DNA of 64,000 bases, taken from G965216255 sp965216255. Its GTDB lineage: Bacteria; Bacteroidota; Rhodothermia; Rhodothermales; Bin80. The notes under the pieces are model-generated. The model ran no database searches and was not told the DNA's origin. It was given only the letters and a program-made list of their open reading frames with translations. The stretch is taken from positions 2,480,001-2,544,000 of the forward strand of contig OZ244148.1 in NCBI GenBank assembly GCA_965216255.1, written 5' to 3'. The translations under genes were made by a program, and so were the position numbers. Of this stretch, positions 45,824-55,609 are shown one piece after another (position 1 is the first letter of the stretch; each line of letters opens with the position of its first letter).

Positions 45824-46576
45824 CTTTGCCTTCGCCGCTGCGCGGACAATGGCAGCGAACGAATCGGCCTTCAGGCTGGCCCCGCCTATAAGCCCGCCAT
45901 CGACATCCGGCAGAACAAGAAGCTCCCGGGCATTGCCCGGCTTCATGCTCCCACCATAGAGGATATATATATCCTGGCCTACCTCATCTCCGTACGCCGT
46001 ACACAATAGCCGCCGTATAAAGGCGTGCATGGCTTGGGCCATCTCCGGCGTGGCGGTCTCCCCCGTGCCAATGGCCCATACCGGTTCATAGGCCAACACT
46101 AGGCGCCGCGGATCCAGCACCCCAACTCCCTGGAGCGCGCCAGCAATTTGCCCTTTTACGACATCCTCTTGCCTTCCAGCCCGGCGCTCTTCCAGAATTT
46201 CACCCACACAGATGATAGGAATAAGGCCATGCGCAAGCGCCTGCAGAACCTTAATCCTAACGCCCGCGTCGGTTTCTCCAAAATACTGCCGGCGCTCGGA
46301 ATGGCCCAGTATAACGTAGCGGCACCCCACTGAGCGAAGCATCGCCGCAGAGATTTCGCCCGTATACGCCCCGGCTTCAGCGGCATGCATATTCTGCGCG
46401 CCCAGCGCAATGTGAGAACCCGCAAGGACGCTTCCAACTGCTGAGAGGCTAACAAATGGCGGGCAGACGGCCACATCCACGGAGGTCGGGATTCCAACTG
46501 CAGCCACGGCCCCTGCCGCAAGGACCTGAGCCGAGGCCATGTCAGTATTCATTTTCCAGTTGGCGGCAATAAGCAT
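45815..46576 (-). CDS. tpiA: Triosephosphate isomerase
   Basis: Interconverts dihydroxyacetone phosphate and glyceraldehyde 3-phosphate. The 253-residue TIM-barrel has Lys in the N-terminal MLIAANWKMN, the electrophilic His in VILGHSERR, the catalytic Glu in LAYEPVWAIGTGETATPE, and phosphate-loop segments ILYGGSM and VDGGLIGGASL. The start at 46576 matches the family N-terminus; an upstream in-frame ATG at 46660 would add unrelated sequence overlapping the neighbouring gene. It lies 25 bases downstream of the thioredoxin-fold gene on the same strand, in a run with gatB and bcp. Confidence 0.97.
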   Translation of the reverse strand: MLIAANWKMNTDMASAQVLAAGAVAAVGIPTSVDVAVCPPFVSLSAVGSVLAGSHIALGAQNMHAAEAGAYTGEISAAMLRSVGCRYVILGHSERRQYFGETDAGVRIKVLQALAHGLIPIICVGEILEERRAGRQEDVVKGQIAGALQGVGVLDPRRLVLAYEPVWAIGTGETATPEMAQAMHAFIRRLLCTAYGDEVGQDIYILYGGSMKPGNARELLVLPDVDGGLIGGASLKADSFAAIVRAAAKAKSL

Positions 46577-46601
46577 GGGCCCTGGTGATGGGGATGAATG
46601 A

Positions 46602-48011
46602 TTAGATGCCTGCCAAAGCAAGCGCGTCTTCGCGCAGAGCGGCCATGGCGCCTCCAACATACTTCCCCACCAGGTTGCCGCTACCGTCTATTAAGAAACG
46701 AGTGGGCAGGACGTTGACGTTATATTGACGAGCGACATCGGTAGCGAACCGATGTTGGGCATACACAAACGTGCCCCTCGCATCTCTTTCTTCAAACAGT
46801 GCTTCATTAATGAGCGTATCAGGCTCCAGCGAAATGGAGACGACATGGATCGCATCCGACTCCGCCAGCAGGCTGTTTCGCCCTTCGTACTCCCGCTGGT
46901 AGACGGCATCCTGGGGCTGGAAGAATTCGAGCACGACAGGCTTGCCGCGCAGTCCCTCCAGGTGTAGTGAATCGCCTTCGACTGTACGCACCGTGAACTG
47001 GGGTGCGGCCATTCCTGGAAGCAGATTGTCTAACTCGTACAGGGCTCGCTCCGCCCACGTCACCCACGCTGTTTCGGCATATATGTCCTGCATTTTGCGC
47101 GCCAATTCCCGCGCCAGGACATAGTCCAGGCTGTCCATATGCGCCACCACCAATTCGGCCTGCAGCTCGGCACGCTGCTCCGGCTCGATATCCCGGTCAA
47201 TGGCGTCCTGCAGGAATGTTACTGCTGCCTCCTGCCCGGAGAGCCGTGCCACGGACTGCCTTGCTGCCCGCGCAACCTCTACATACTGGATGTCTTCTGG
47301 TGCAATCTGGAGGGCCCTTGCCACGGCAACGGAATCGTTCCATCCGGCTAGCATCAGTACCGACTCGGAAGCTGCCACCTCTGCGCCCATCGTGCCTGGA
47401 AAAGTGTGCTGCATGTTCCACAGCATGCCGCTCGTTTGCTCCACCTGCGTCCGGGCACCGGCGTCATCGTATGCGCCGCTTTGGACCAAATCGAGCAGGT
47501 TCTTGTTGTGTTGGGCCTTGGCATTCTGGTATCCCATCCATGCCGCGTTTTCCGGCGAGCGCACCCGAAGTAGCCGGTTGCCGACGGGGAATGCCGCCTG
47601 AAGCGAGGCGGAATCCCCCTCCGCAATAGCAATTTCACCGATCTTCAATATCTCGCCACTCCGGCTAATAATAAGGGCATAAATACCCCGTCCCGGAGCT
47701 GTAATGTCCATCGAGAACACACCCGTGCTATCGGTGGCGGCGTAGCCTAGCGTATCCGGCTCGCCGGCCCGATCGACTGCGATCAGAATTTCGAATCCTC
47801 TGTAATCCGGCGTGGGATCCACTTCAGGGCGCACGGTTAGTATTCCAGCTAGCGTGCTATGCACGGTGGGATCCTCTGCCGTTTCCTGCTGCCCGCAGGC
47901 AACGGCAGGAATCACAGAGCCTACCGAGAGGAGAAACGCGATGGTTGCTTGCCGCGAAGTATTGCAATATCTGGCATGGCTGCGCGGTGCGCCGTTTATT
48001 TCCTTGTTCAT
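46602..48011 (-). CDS. Exported thioredoxin-fold lipoprotein lacking the CxxC motif
   Basis: A 469-residue protein. A signal sequence (QATIAFLLSVGSVIPAVACGQQ) ends in a lipobox-like AVAC, suggesting a lipoprotein. The middle (about 60-330) is a helical and beta region with no recognised motif. The C-terminal 130 residues have the TlpA/redoxin fold (MAAPQFTVRTVEGDSLHLEGLRGKPVVLEFF, YNVNVLPTRFLIDGSGNLVGKYVGG). The active-site Cys pair is replaced by QPQDAVYQ, so it is not a normal oxidoreductase. It resembles the DUF4369-redoxin fusions of Bacteroidota. Its ATG overlaps the gatB stop by 4 bases (ATGA), which suggests translational coupling. Confidence 0.83.
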   Translation of the reverse strand: MNKEINGAPRSHARYCNTSRQATIAFLLSVGSVIPAVACGQQETAEDPTVHSTLAGILTVRPEVDPTPDYRGFEILIAVDRAGEPDTLGYAATDSTGVFSMDITAPGRGIYALIISRSGEILKIGEIAIAEGDSASLQAAFPVGNRLLRVRSPENAAWMGYQNAKAQHNKNLLDLVQSGAYDDAGARTQVEQTSGMLWNMQHTFPGTMGAEVAASESVLMLAGWNDSVAVARALQIAPEDIQYVEVARAARQSVARLSGQEAAVTFLQDAIDRDIEPEQRAELQAELVVAHMDSLDYVLARELARKMQDIYAETAWVTWAERALYELDNLLPGMAAPQFTVRTVEGDSLHLEGLRGKPVVLEFFQPQDAVYQREYEGRNSLLAESDAIHVVSISLEPDTLINEALFEERDARGTFVYAQHRFATDVARQYNVNVLPTRFLIDGSGNLVGKYVGGAMAALREDALALAGI

Positions 48012-49474
48012 GTTCTTAGGTGTTCCAGAAGCAGTGCCCGTACACGTTTGGGGTCCGCAGAACCACCAAATTGTTTCATGACCTGGCCAATAAAGAAGCC
48101 GATCACACTCGATTTACCGCACCGGAAGACTTCGACCTGGGCCGGAAACGCTGCCAGCACCTCTTGTACTACCGGGAGCAGACGTCCTTCATCGGAGACC
48201 TGCAGCAGGTTATGCGCTTCGGCAATGCATTCCGCCTCCCTGTCATCCTCCAACATGCGCGAGTAAACCTCCCGCACCCCTGAAGAGCTTAACGCGTTGC
48301 GGAGTCGGAGATGAATAAGGCCACTTAGCCGCGGGGCTGAAATGGGGAACTTGGCGACATCCAAACCCTGTTCTTTGAGCACCCGCAGTACACCGGTCAT
48401 TACGATGTTGGAAACGGCCTTGGCCTGAACTGCAATTGCTCCCGCCAGGTCCCGCTGCCGAAGCGCTGCGAGCACAGCTTCAAAGTAGTCCGCAACCCCG
48501 CGTTCTTCGGTAAGAACGCCCGCGTCGTAGGGTGGCAAGCTGAACTGGCGATTAAATCGTTCCCTGCGTTCATCCGGAAGCTCCGGAAGTGCCTCCTGAA
48601 TGTCCGCTCGCATGGTGCTCGTTACGACAATAGGCGGCAGGTCCGGATCCGGGAAGTAGCGGTAGTCATGTGCCTGTTCCTTCGAGCGCATCGCTCTCGT
48701 CTGTCCCCTTTCCGCATCCCAAAGAAGCGTTTCATGCGAAATCCTCTTGCCTTGTCGGGCCTGTGCTATCTGCCTAGCAATTTCATGGTCAATGGCCCGC
48801 TCGACGTGTCGAAAGGAGTTCATGTTCTTAATCTCAGTCTTGACTCCCAATGTCGTAGTCCCGGCCCTACGAACGGATACGTTGGCGTCACAACGCAGCG
48901 AACCCTCCTCCATGTTGCCATCGCAGATATCCAGATAGCGAACTAGCTGCCGGATCTTCTGCACGTACAGGTAGGCCTCGCGCCCGGACCGTAGATCCGG
49001 CTCGGAAACAATTTCGATCAGCGGCACACCACACCGGTTAAAATCCAGGAGCGTATTCGCCTTATCCTGGTGGTGCAGCGACTTGCCGGCATCCTCCTCA
49101 ATGTGAATTCGCGTAATGCCGATGCGTCTCGGGATGTCGGTGAAAATGTCCACGAAGCCTTGCTCGCACAGCGGGCTTTCATACTGGGATATCTGATATC
49201 CCTTGGGCAGATCCGGATAGAAATAGTGCTTGCGCGCCAGGACGCTCCGCTCCGCTACCTGGCAGTGTGTAGCGAGGCCCATCCGTACAGCATACTCGAT
49301 TACTTTGGCATTTAGCACGGGCAGCGTACCCGGATGCCCCAAGCTAACGGCATCGACGCGTCGGTTGGGCGCGCCCCCAAATTGGGCGGAATCCGGGCTG
49401 AAAGCCTTGGAGGCCGTCTTCAGTTGGCAGTGTACTTCAAGTCCAATGACCGGCTCATACGAGACGGGCGCCAT
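48008..49474 (-). CDS. gatB: Asp-tRNA(Asn)/Glu-tRNA(Gln) amidotransferase subunit B
   Basis: Subunit of the GatCAB complex, which converts Glu-tRNA(Gln) and Asp-tRNA(Asn) to the amidated forms. The 488-residue protein has EPVIGLEVHCQLKT, ALARKHYFYPDLPKGYQISQY, ITRIHIEEDAGKSLH and GSLRCDANVSVR. Subunit signature segments EIKNMNSF and the YRYFPDPDLP region follow, as does the C-terminal YqeY-like helical tail (GFFIGQVMKQFGG). The start at 49474 was chosen over 49495. gatA and gatC are not in the window. It heads a same-strand run with the thioredoxin-fold gene (4-base overlap) and tpiA. Confidence 0.95.
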   Translation of the reverse strand: MAPVSYEPVIGLEVHCQLKTASKAFSPDSAQFGGAPNRRVDAVSLGHPGTLPVLNAKVIEYAVRMGLATHCQVAERSVLARKHYFYPDLPKGYQISQYESPLCEQGFVDIFTDIPRRIGITRIHIEEDAGKSLHHQDKANTLLDFNRCGVPLIEIVSEPDLRSGREAYLYVQKIRQLVRYLDICDGNMEEGSLRCDANVSVRRAGTTTLGVKTEIKNMNSFRHVERAIDHEIARQIAQARQGKRISHETLLWDAERGQTRAMRSKEQAHDYRYFPDPDLPPIVVTSTMRADIQEALPELPDERRERFNRQFSLPPYDAGVLTEERGVADYFEAVLAALRQRDLAGAIAVQAKAVSNIVMTGVLRVLKEQGLDVAKFPISAPRLSGLIHLRLRNALSSSGVREVYSRMLEDDREAECIAEAHNLLQVSDEGRLLPVVQEVLAAFPAQVEVFRCGKSSVIGFFIGQVMKQFGGSADPKRVRALLLEHLRT

Positions 49475-49554
49475 GGTCCGCTCCTGACAATGCAATAGCC
49501 ACCTAGAACGGCGCGCGCGGTACTGTGTTCTTCCCAGCCGTGGCAGGCTTATGT

Positions 49555-50019
49555 TCAGTGCCCGAAAGCGCGCAGAATCTCCCCCGCATGATCGGCGACC
49601 TTCGGCCGCCGGAAGACGCGCACAATGGTTCCGGACTCGTCAATAAGAAACGTAGTGCGCTTGACTCCCATTACCTTGCGGCCATACCTATTCTTTTCGC
49701 CCCAGACACCATAAGCGTTCAGGATCTCCTTGGCCGGATCTGCCACGAGAGGGAAGGGCAGCGAATGGTTCTCCACAAACCTGTCGTGAGAGGCCAGGTC
49801 GTCGGGCGAGACGCCCACGATGGCGACTCCGGAGTCCAGAAGAGCGGCATAATTGTCGCGAAGATTGCAGGCCTGCTTTGTGCAGCCAGGAGTCTCATCC
49901 TTTGGATAGAAATATAGGGCAAGCTTACGACCATTGAAATCACTCAGGCGTACGACGGTGCCTCCCTGGGACGGGGCCTCAAAAGGCGGAGCCTTATCTC
50001 CTGCGTCAGGTGTATTCAT
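49555..50019 (-). CDS. bcp: Thioredoxin-dependent peroxiredoxin (BCP type)
   Basis: A 154-residue bacterioferritin comigratory protein-type peroxiredoxin that reduces hydroperoxides using thioredoxin. The peroxidatic Cys is in FYPKDETPGCTKQACNLRD, and a second Cys five residues later is the likely resolving one. The PDDLASHDRFVENHSLPFPLVAD and KRTTFLIDESGTIVRVF segments are typical. The start at 50019 gives the usual short N-terminus. It lies 80 bases upstream of gatB on the same strand and 86 bases downstream of the E1 gene. Confidence 0.95.
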   Translation of the reverse strand: MNTPDAGDKAPPFEAPSQGGTVVRLSDFNGRKLALYFYPKDETPGCTKQACNLRDNYAALLDSGVAIVGVSPDDLASHDRFVENHSLPFPLVADPAKEILNAYGVWGEKNRYGRKVMGVKRTTFLIDESGTIVRVFRRPKVADHAGEILRAFGH

Positions 50020-50105
50020 GTCGTTGGGTCACTTGGTTGATGGTTATCAAGAATGTATTCGCCTCCCGGTGCGTACCGGCGCCGGTGCCGCTGCAGGCCG
50101 GGAAT

Positions 50106-52094
50106 TCAGAAAGCGAGAAGCGCTTCGAGCGCCGGACGAAGTTTTGTTTTGGCCGAAAAAACATTGTGCTCCAGCGTGAGCGAAAATGGCACCGGCAGAT
50201 CCTCCGCCGCTACCCGCATGGGCGGTGCATCAAGAATACGAAACCCTTCTTCGGCCACCGTTGCCGCCACTTCTGCGCCAAAGCCGCATGTGGCAGTGGC
50301 TTCGTGGAGCAGGAGGACGCGGCTGGTCCTGGCAATGGATTCGAGCACCATGTCCCGATCCCAAGGCACAAGCGTTCGCAGATCTACGACCTCGATCTGC
50401 ACGCCGCGCGATTCGGCCTGCCACGCGGCTTCTTCCAGCGCCCAGTGCACGCCCAGTCCATAAGTGACAATAGTGGCATCCGTACCCTTGCGCGCAATGC
50501 GCGCCTTGCCCAATGCCGTGTGGAAGGGCATGTCCGGCACGCTGCCCCGCACGGACCGGTATAGGTACTTGTGCTCAAAAAAGATAACGGGATTGGGATC
50601 CGCAATGGCCGCAAGTAACAGGCCCTTTGCATCGCGCGGTGTCGCCGGCACAACCACCTTTAGGCCGGGCACATGGCAGAACCAAGCTTCCTTGCTCTGG
50701 CTATGGAACGGGCCTGCGCCGATGTGTCCTCCGTACGGAGCACGGATCGTGACGGCCAGTGGGGCGCCCCACCGGTAGTGGGTCGTCGCCAGATTGTTGA
50801 CGATCTGGTTGAAGCCGCAGGAAATAAAGTCCGCATACTGCATCTCCACAACCGGCCGGTATCCCTCAAGTGCAAGGCCCATGGCGGCCCCTATGACGCC
50901 GCTTTCGATTATGGGCGTATTGCGAACCCGTGCGGGCCCAAATGCCTTGAGTAGACCCGCCGACACCTTGAACACACCTCCGTATTCCGCTACATCCTGC
51001 CCCATGAGCAGTACGCGGTCGTCGGTCTCCATGGCCTGAAACAAGGCGTCGCCCACGGCATCGACATAACGTCTCTCGGTCTGGTGACCAGAAGGTCTGG
51101 CGGGTTGCGCGGCCGGTGCGGCATATACGGCGGCGCGTTCCCTGGCCGGCGTGCTTTCCACGGCGGGCTGCTGGAGTGCATATTCGGCCGCTGCCTCCAC
51201 TTCCGAAGCCAACTCGAACCGGACATCCACCAGCTCCTTCTGCGTCATGACCCCAATGCGCAGCAGGTAGCGCGCAAAGCGATCTACGGGATCTTTGAGC
51301 GCCCAGGCTTCCAGAAGTTCAGCGGGAACGTACTTGGTTCCGGAGGCTTCCTCGTGGCCGCGTCTCCGAAAGGTCTTCATTTCCAACAACGTCGGTCCGC
51401 CGCCTTCTCGCGCCCGCTCTGCCGCAGTTCGCACCACACCAATAACGCCCAGCACATCGTTTCCGTCAACTACATGGCCAGGCATGCCATAGCCGCTGGC
51501 CGCGTGCGCGATGTCCTCGATAGGAATGGCCTCCCGGACGGGAGTGGATAGTCCGTAGGCATTGTTTTCAACTACGAAGATGACCGGCAACCGCCACAGC
51601 GCGGCCAGGCTCAGCGCTTCGTGAAAATCTCCTTCTCTCGTGGCGCCATCTCCGCAGAAGCCGAGGGCAAGAAAATCCCTGCCACCAAGCTGCGCCGCCT
51701 GCGCAACTCCACATGCGACAGGTAGCATAGCACCGAGATGCGATATCATGCCGACGATTCGCTTCTCCGGCAACCCGAAATGGAAGGTGCGATCTCGGCC
51801 GCGGGTAAATCCTCCGGCCCTTCCCGTTAACTGGCAAAAGAGGGGACGCAGAGAGACGCCGCGCGTGGTCCAGACGCCCAGGTTGCGGTGCAGCGGCAGC
51901 ATCACGTCCTCCGGCCGAAGGGCCCAAGTACATCCCACGCTGATGGCCTCCTGGCCATAGCCGCTGAACCACTTGGCGATGCGGTTCTGCCGAATGAGCC
52001 TGAGCATTCGCTCCTCAATGGCACGCGGCAGTTCCAGCGCTCGATGCAGCGATCGAAGCTCAACGTGAGAATCCGCAGGCTGCTCCTGCGTCAC
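50106..52094 (-). CDS. 2-oxo acid dehydrogenase E1, alpha and beta fused
   Basis: A 662-residue thiamine-diphosphate enzyme combining both E1 subunits. Residues about 10-310 are the alpha part, with the ThDP motif GDGATREGDFHEALSLAALW ending in FVVENN. The substrate loop FRRRGHEEASGTKYVP follows. A linker rich in Ala/Pro/Glu at about 312-335 leads to the beta part (RRYVDAVGDALFQAMETDDRVLLMGQDVAEYGGVF, then AAMGLALEGYRPVVEMQYADFI and the C-terminal transketolase domain). It probably decarboxylates branched-chain 2-oxo acids or a related substrate with an E2 encoded elsewhere. The start is GTG at 52094, overlapping the upstream transferase stop by 4 bases (GTGA). Confidence 0.9.
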   Translation of the reverse strand: MTQEQPADSHVELRSLHRALELPRAIEERMLRLIRQNRIAKWFSGYGQEAISVGCTWALRPEDVMLPLHRNLGVWTTRGVSLRPLFCQLTGRAGGFTRGRDRTFHFGLPEKRIVGMISHLGAMLPVACGVAQAAQLGGRDFLALGFCGDGATREGDFHEALSLAALWRLPVIFVVENNAYGLSTPVREAIPIEDIAHAASGYGMPGHVVDGNDVLGVIGVVRTAAERAREGGGPTLLEMKTFRRRGHEEASGTKYVPAELLEAWALKDPVDRFARYLLRIGVMTQKELVDVRFELASEVEAAAEYALQQPAVESTPARERAAVYAAPAAQPARPSGHQTERRYVDAVGDALFQAMETDDRVLLMGQDVAEYGGVFKVSAGLLKAFGPARVRNTPIIESGVIGAAMGLALEGYRPVVEMQYADFISCGFNQIVNNLATTHYRWGAPLAVTIRAPYGGHIGAGPFHSQSKEAWFCHVPGLKVVVPATPRDAKGLLLAAIADPNPVIFFEHKYLYRSVRGSVPDMPFHTALGKARIARKGTDATIVTYGLGVHWALEEAAWQAESRGVQIEVVDLRTLVPWDRDMVLESIARTSRVLLLHEATATCGFGAEVAATVAEEGFRILDAPPMRVAAEDLPVPFSLTLEHNVFSAKTKLRPALEALLAF

Positions 52095-53500
52095 CGGCCA
52101 CCTCCGGACACCACGGCGCGAATAGTCCTGAAGAGAATCTTGAAGTCCATGCGCAGACTCATGTTTTCGATGTAGAACAGGTCGTACTTCACCTTCTGTC
52201 GCACGTCATCCAAAGAGCTGTCGTAGCGCCACTTCACCTGGGCCCACCCGGTTATGCCGGGCTTGACACGGTGACGCCGGTTGTATAGCGGGATCTCTTG
52301 TACGAACTGCCCAACAAAATAGGGCCGCTCCGGCCGCGGTCCTACCAGGCTCATGTCTCCCTTGAGTACGTTCCACAGTTGCGGCATTTCGTCCAGCCGC
52401 AACTTGCGAAGCCATCGGCCGACGGGCGTGTACCGTGGATCGTCCTTAGTGGCCCACACAGGGCCGGTGATTGCTTCCGCATCCCGCCGCATGGTACGAA
52501 ACTTGTACATAGTGAATGTTCGCCCGGACCGCCCCACTCGCCGCTGGCGATAGATGGCCGGCCCCACGGATGTCAGCCTTATACTGATGGCCAGCAGAAT
52601 CCACAGCGGCAGTCCAGCGACCAGCACGACAAGGGAGACTCCAATGTCGAACAGGCGCTTCGTGCTCTGCTCCCATGCAGGCATCGGCATGGGGAAGACT
52701 TCTATGAGCGGCAAACCGTAAATATGCTCGGTTCGCGCCATGCCCCCAATAATGGAATAAAAATCCGGCACAATCTTGAGCTTTACCGACTTTCCGTCGC
52801 ACAGGCGTAACACCTCGGCCAACTCCCGATGATCGTCCGATCCTAGGGCGATAAGCACATCCTGAATTTCCAGTTCGTCAATCATCGAGGGCAAGGCATC
52901 AACGGCATGCACCCCATTTGCACCGGACTCCGTTCTATTCCGGCTAGCTTTCTGGCCAAGCCGAATGGCGCCAACAATTTGAAGACCGGCGGCCGGGTAT
53001 CGCGCCAGGTCCTCGTGAATACGCTCCACCTGGTCGCTCCAGCCTACCACCAAGGCCTTGTGCGTGCCGTAGCCACGCAGAATAAGCTCCTTTTGGACGG
53101 ATCGCACCACAATCCGGCCGGAGGAAGTCAATCCAAGTACAGAGGCCCAGTACAGGAGGATTATGGACACGCTGGCGCCGGCCCGCAGCGTATTGGTAAA
53201 GATGCTAAATACCAAGATGAGCACGCCTATGGTCACAACCTTTGCAAGCGAGACCAACTCATCAAAGCGGCTCGAAGCATGGCGCTCTCGATACATCCCG
53301 AAGAATAGAAAGATCACAATCCAGTAAAGCGCCAGTCCGACAACGGCGTACGGCGGATACACTGCTTCATTGTTGGGCGTTTGGAAGCCGGCCAAACTGA
53401 AGCTGTCTCCGAATTGAATGCGCAGGTAAATCAGGCAGGAGGCGCCTACAGCGGCAATGTCCGTTAGCAGGAGCGCGATGCATTCAGCCCTTCGTGACAT
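52091..53500 (-). CDS. Undecaprenyl-phosphate glycosyl-1-phosphate transferase
   Basis: Starts glycan assembly by moving a sugar 1-phosphate from a nucleotide sugar to undecaprenyl phosphate at the inner membrane. The 469-residue protein has an N-terminal half of five spans, a soluble CoA-binding-like middle (KALVVGWSDQVERIHEDLARYPAAGLQIVGAI) and the bacterial sugar-transferase C-terminus. That end shows TMYKFRTMRRDAEA, LRKLRLDEMPQLWNVLKGDMSLVGPRPERPYF, VKPGITGWAQV and YDLFYIENMSL. It is of the WcaJ/PssY type. The gene overlaps the downstream E1 gene by 4 bases. No other glycosyltransferases are next to it; the Wzi-like gene lies divergently upstream. Confidence 0.92.
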   Translation of the reverse strand: MSRRAECIALLLTDIAAVGASCLIYLRIQFGDSFSLAGFQTPNNEAVYPPYAVVGLALYWIVIFLFFGMYRERHASSRFDELVSLAKVVTIGVLILVFSIFTNTLRAGASVSIILLYWASVLGLTSSGRIVVRSVQKELILRGYGTHKALVVGWSDQVERIHEDLARYPAAGLQIVGAIRLGQKASRNRTESGANGVHAVDALPSMIDELEIQDVLIALGSDDHRELAEVLRLCDGKSVKLKIVPDFYSIIGGMARTEHIYGLPLIEVFPMPMPAWEQSTKRLFDIGVSLVVLVAGLPLWILLAISIRLTSVGPAIYRQRRVGRSGRTFTMYKFRTMRRDAEAITGPVWATKDDPRYTPVGRWLRKLRLDEMPQLWNVLKGDMSLVGPRPERPYFVGQFVQEIPLYNRRHRVKPGITGWAQVKWRYDSSLDDVRQKVKYDLFYIENMSLRMDFKILFRTIRAVVSGGGR

Positions 53501-54046
53501 ACCTTAGCGATTCCTAGTGGGTCTTGGGTAAAGCACCAAAATACAAAAGCAGCACTTGGACCTCGTGCGCGCATAGTGACGGCCCCAACTGCACAAGCCT
53601 TCCACCGCTAAAACGGTGTCATGGTCCACAAATTTCAGTGGCACAGCAACCAGTCAGGGAAGTCTGCCAAGACGGGTCCAGGAATGGTCAGGGCGGCAAA
53701 GCCGCGAGCCTGATGCCCGAATTGGTTCCCGGCTCGGCTGCCCCGCGGCTGTAGACTGATCGATCACGCGGTGCGCATTCAAGGGCAAGGCTTTTCGGCA
53801 CCTGCGCAAGCCTTCCCCGCCGGATGCTTGGGCCCCGTAATGCAATTCCCGGAGTCTGGCCGCGGCCCCGCAGGGAGCCCAGAATCTCGGGACGTGATGG
53901 CACCACCTGGGCGCTGAATAGTACCGGAGAGATCCGCGCTGCATGAGCCAAGTGGCCGCGTCTCGGCACCCGGGGCTATGTGCGGGCCGGCACCGCGCTT
54001 GCGCGAATGACGCTGGCGTATATTGGACCGATGGACATCAGTCGCT
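53501..54046. other. Intergenic, promoter region between divergent genes
   Basis: 546 bases between the divergent sugar-transferase gene (minus) and the Wzi-like gene (plus). Open frames are short and without motifs. Both promoters should lie here, but no clear element was identified. No RNA gene was recognised. Confidence 0.4.
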
Positions 54047-55606
54047 ATGACCTTACCAGTGCCGTACATCCGGGTCTTGCACCTCGCCACACTCCTGCTG
54101 CTGCCCTGCATGGCAGCCCGATCCCAGGAAAACAGGCTACTGCCGACCAACGATTGGAGTTATGACTATATCGTTCGGCTTCAGCAGCGTGGCCACCTCC
54201 TGGAGCTAAACCCGACATCCGTGCCCTATCACCTGGGCGACGTTTGGGCGGCGCTGGCGCGAGTTGACCGCGAGGAACTGGGGAGCACCGAGCTCCACTG
54301 GCTGGAACTGCTGGAAGACGCGCTCGCCCCTCAGGAAGGAACGGCCGCGGGGTATAGGTTTGAAGCCGGTGCCCGCGTCATCAACAGCGACCGCCTTGAT
54401 GTCGTGCGCCCCCTGGGCGACTCCCTGCGCTTTTACTGGTTTGGGACGCCCGCCGCGGTTTACCTGGACACCGAAAAGCTGGTGGTGGAAGTTGGATTGC
54501 GCCAGGACCGGTACTACCAGGACGATCCCGACGGTCTCGACACCGCGCTGCGTCTGTTGGTGCGAAGTGACCACACGTACGTAGGCTACCGCGGTCGTCT
54601 CCTTTCTGTATATGGCGGCAGATGGAGCCATCACTGGAGCGTGCCTGGAGAATCGGCCACGCTTCTGAGCGACAACGCCCGCAGCCAGGACCAGATTTCC
54701 GTCCGTCTGGGAGGAGGACGCATCTCCGTTACTGCTGTCCTAAGTGAATTGGACAGCATCACCGACCAAGGACATTTTACCGGGCGCGTCGGAGACGATT
54801 CTGTCCTTGTGGGGAGCCGGCGACGTTACCTTGCCGCACACCGCTGGGATTACAGGCCGTCGCGACGTCTTCTGATCAGCTTCATGGAGTCTGTCCTCTA
54901 TTCCGGGGCCAATGCCGGGATTTCACTCAAGTACCTGAACCCGGTCCATCCCTTTGTTTTTGTACTCGACAACACGCCCAAGAATGCGGAAAACAATGGG
55001 TTCCTGGCGGGGCTCGTCTGGACACAGCTTGGGCGTCTTACGCTACACGGGCAGCTAGCAGTGGATGACATAAGGCTCCAGCGTGGAACAGGCAACGAGT
55101 CCATTACCTTCAGCCTTGCCACCTCCCTCGCCTATGCACTGCCATCAGCGGACGTAAAAGCCACGCTGGTGGCCGTTTCTGCCAGGGCCTACAATGCGCC
55201 CCAGCCGGAAGGCAAATACCTTTACCTGAAACGCGGCCTGGGTACACAGTTCAGCGATTATATCGCAGGATCCATAAGTGCCGATCTATATCTGGACCGC
55301 ATGGCGGCAGGACTGCGCCTGACTCCCCGGCTCGATGTCCTCTTACAAGGCGAACGTGACATCCGGCAGGTATTTCCGGCCAACGATGCCAGACTCGACA
55401 ACATTCTGGACGGCACGGTAGCCAGAACGATACGCGGATCCCTGCAGCTTGTCTTTCAACCCGTATCCTGGTGGTGGCTTCGACTTGACGGCGGAGTAAA
55501 CACGACCAACAACGCCGACCATGTTCCGTCGGCCCGCACATCCCGATTCGTGGGACTTGCAGAAGCGGGACTGCGCCTCACGCTTGACTTTCCCGTGCGA
55601 CTCTAG
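54047..55606 (+). CDS. Wzi-like outer-membrane protein
   Basis: A 519-residue outer-membrane beta-barrel protein with a signal peptide (residues 1-27, ending ARSQ). An N-terminal globular part rich in Trp, Tyr and Asp (LPTNDWSYDYIVRLQQRGHLLELNPTSVPY) precedes the barrel. Many alternating amphipathic strands with Gly and aromatic residues follow (LYSGANAGISLKYLNPVHPFVFVLDNTPK and onward). The layout matches the capsule-assembly Wzi family, which in E. coli attaches capsule to the outer membrane. Because only a partial pattern can be seen, the exact family is moderately certain. It starts a plus-strand operon of three genes: the next begins 3 bases after its stop. Confidence 0.75.
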   Translation: MTLPVPYIRVLHLATLLLLPCMAARSQENRLLPTNDWSYDYIVRLQQRGHLLELNPTSVPYHLGDVWAALARVDREELGSTELHWLELLEDALAPQEGTAAGYRFEAGARVINSDRLDVVRPLGDSLRFYWFGTPAAVYLDTEKLVVEVGLRQDRYYQDDPDGLDTALRLLVRSDHTYVGYRGRLLSVYGGRWSHHWSVPGESATLLSDNARSQDQISVRLGGGRISVTAVLSELDSITDQGHFTGRVGDDSVLVGSRRRYLAAHRWDYRPSRRLLISFMESVLYSGANAGISLKYLNPVHPFVFVLDNTPKNAENNGFLAGLVWTQLGRLTLHGQLAVDDIRLQRGTGNESITFSLATSLAYALPSADVKATLVAVSARAYNAPQPEGKYLYLKRGLGTQFSDYIAGSISADLYLDRMAAGLRLTPRLDVLLQGERDIRQVFPANDARLDNILDGTVARTIRGSLQLVFQPVSWWWLRLDGGVNTTNNADHVPSARTSRFVGLAEAGLRLTLDFPVRL

Positions 55607-55609
55607 GCC

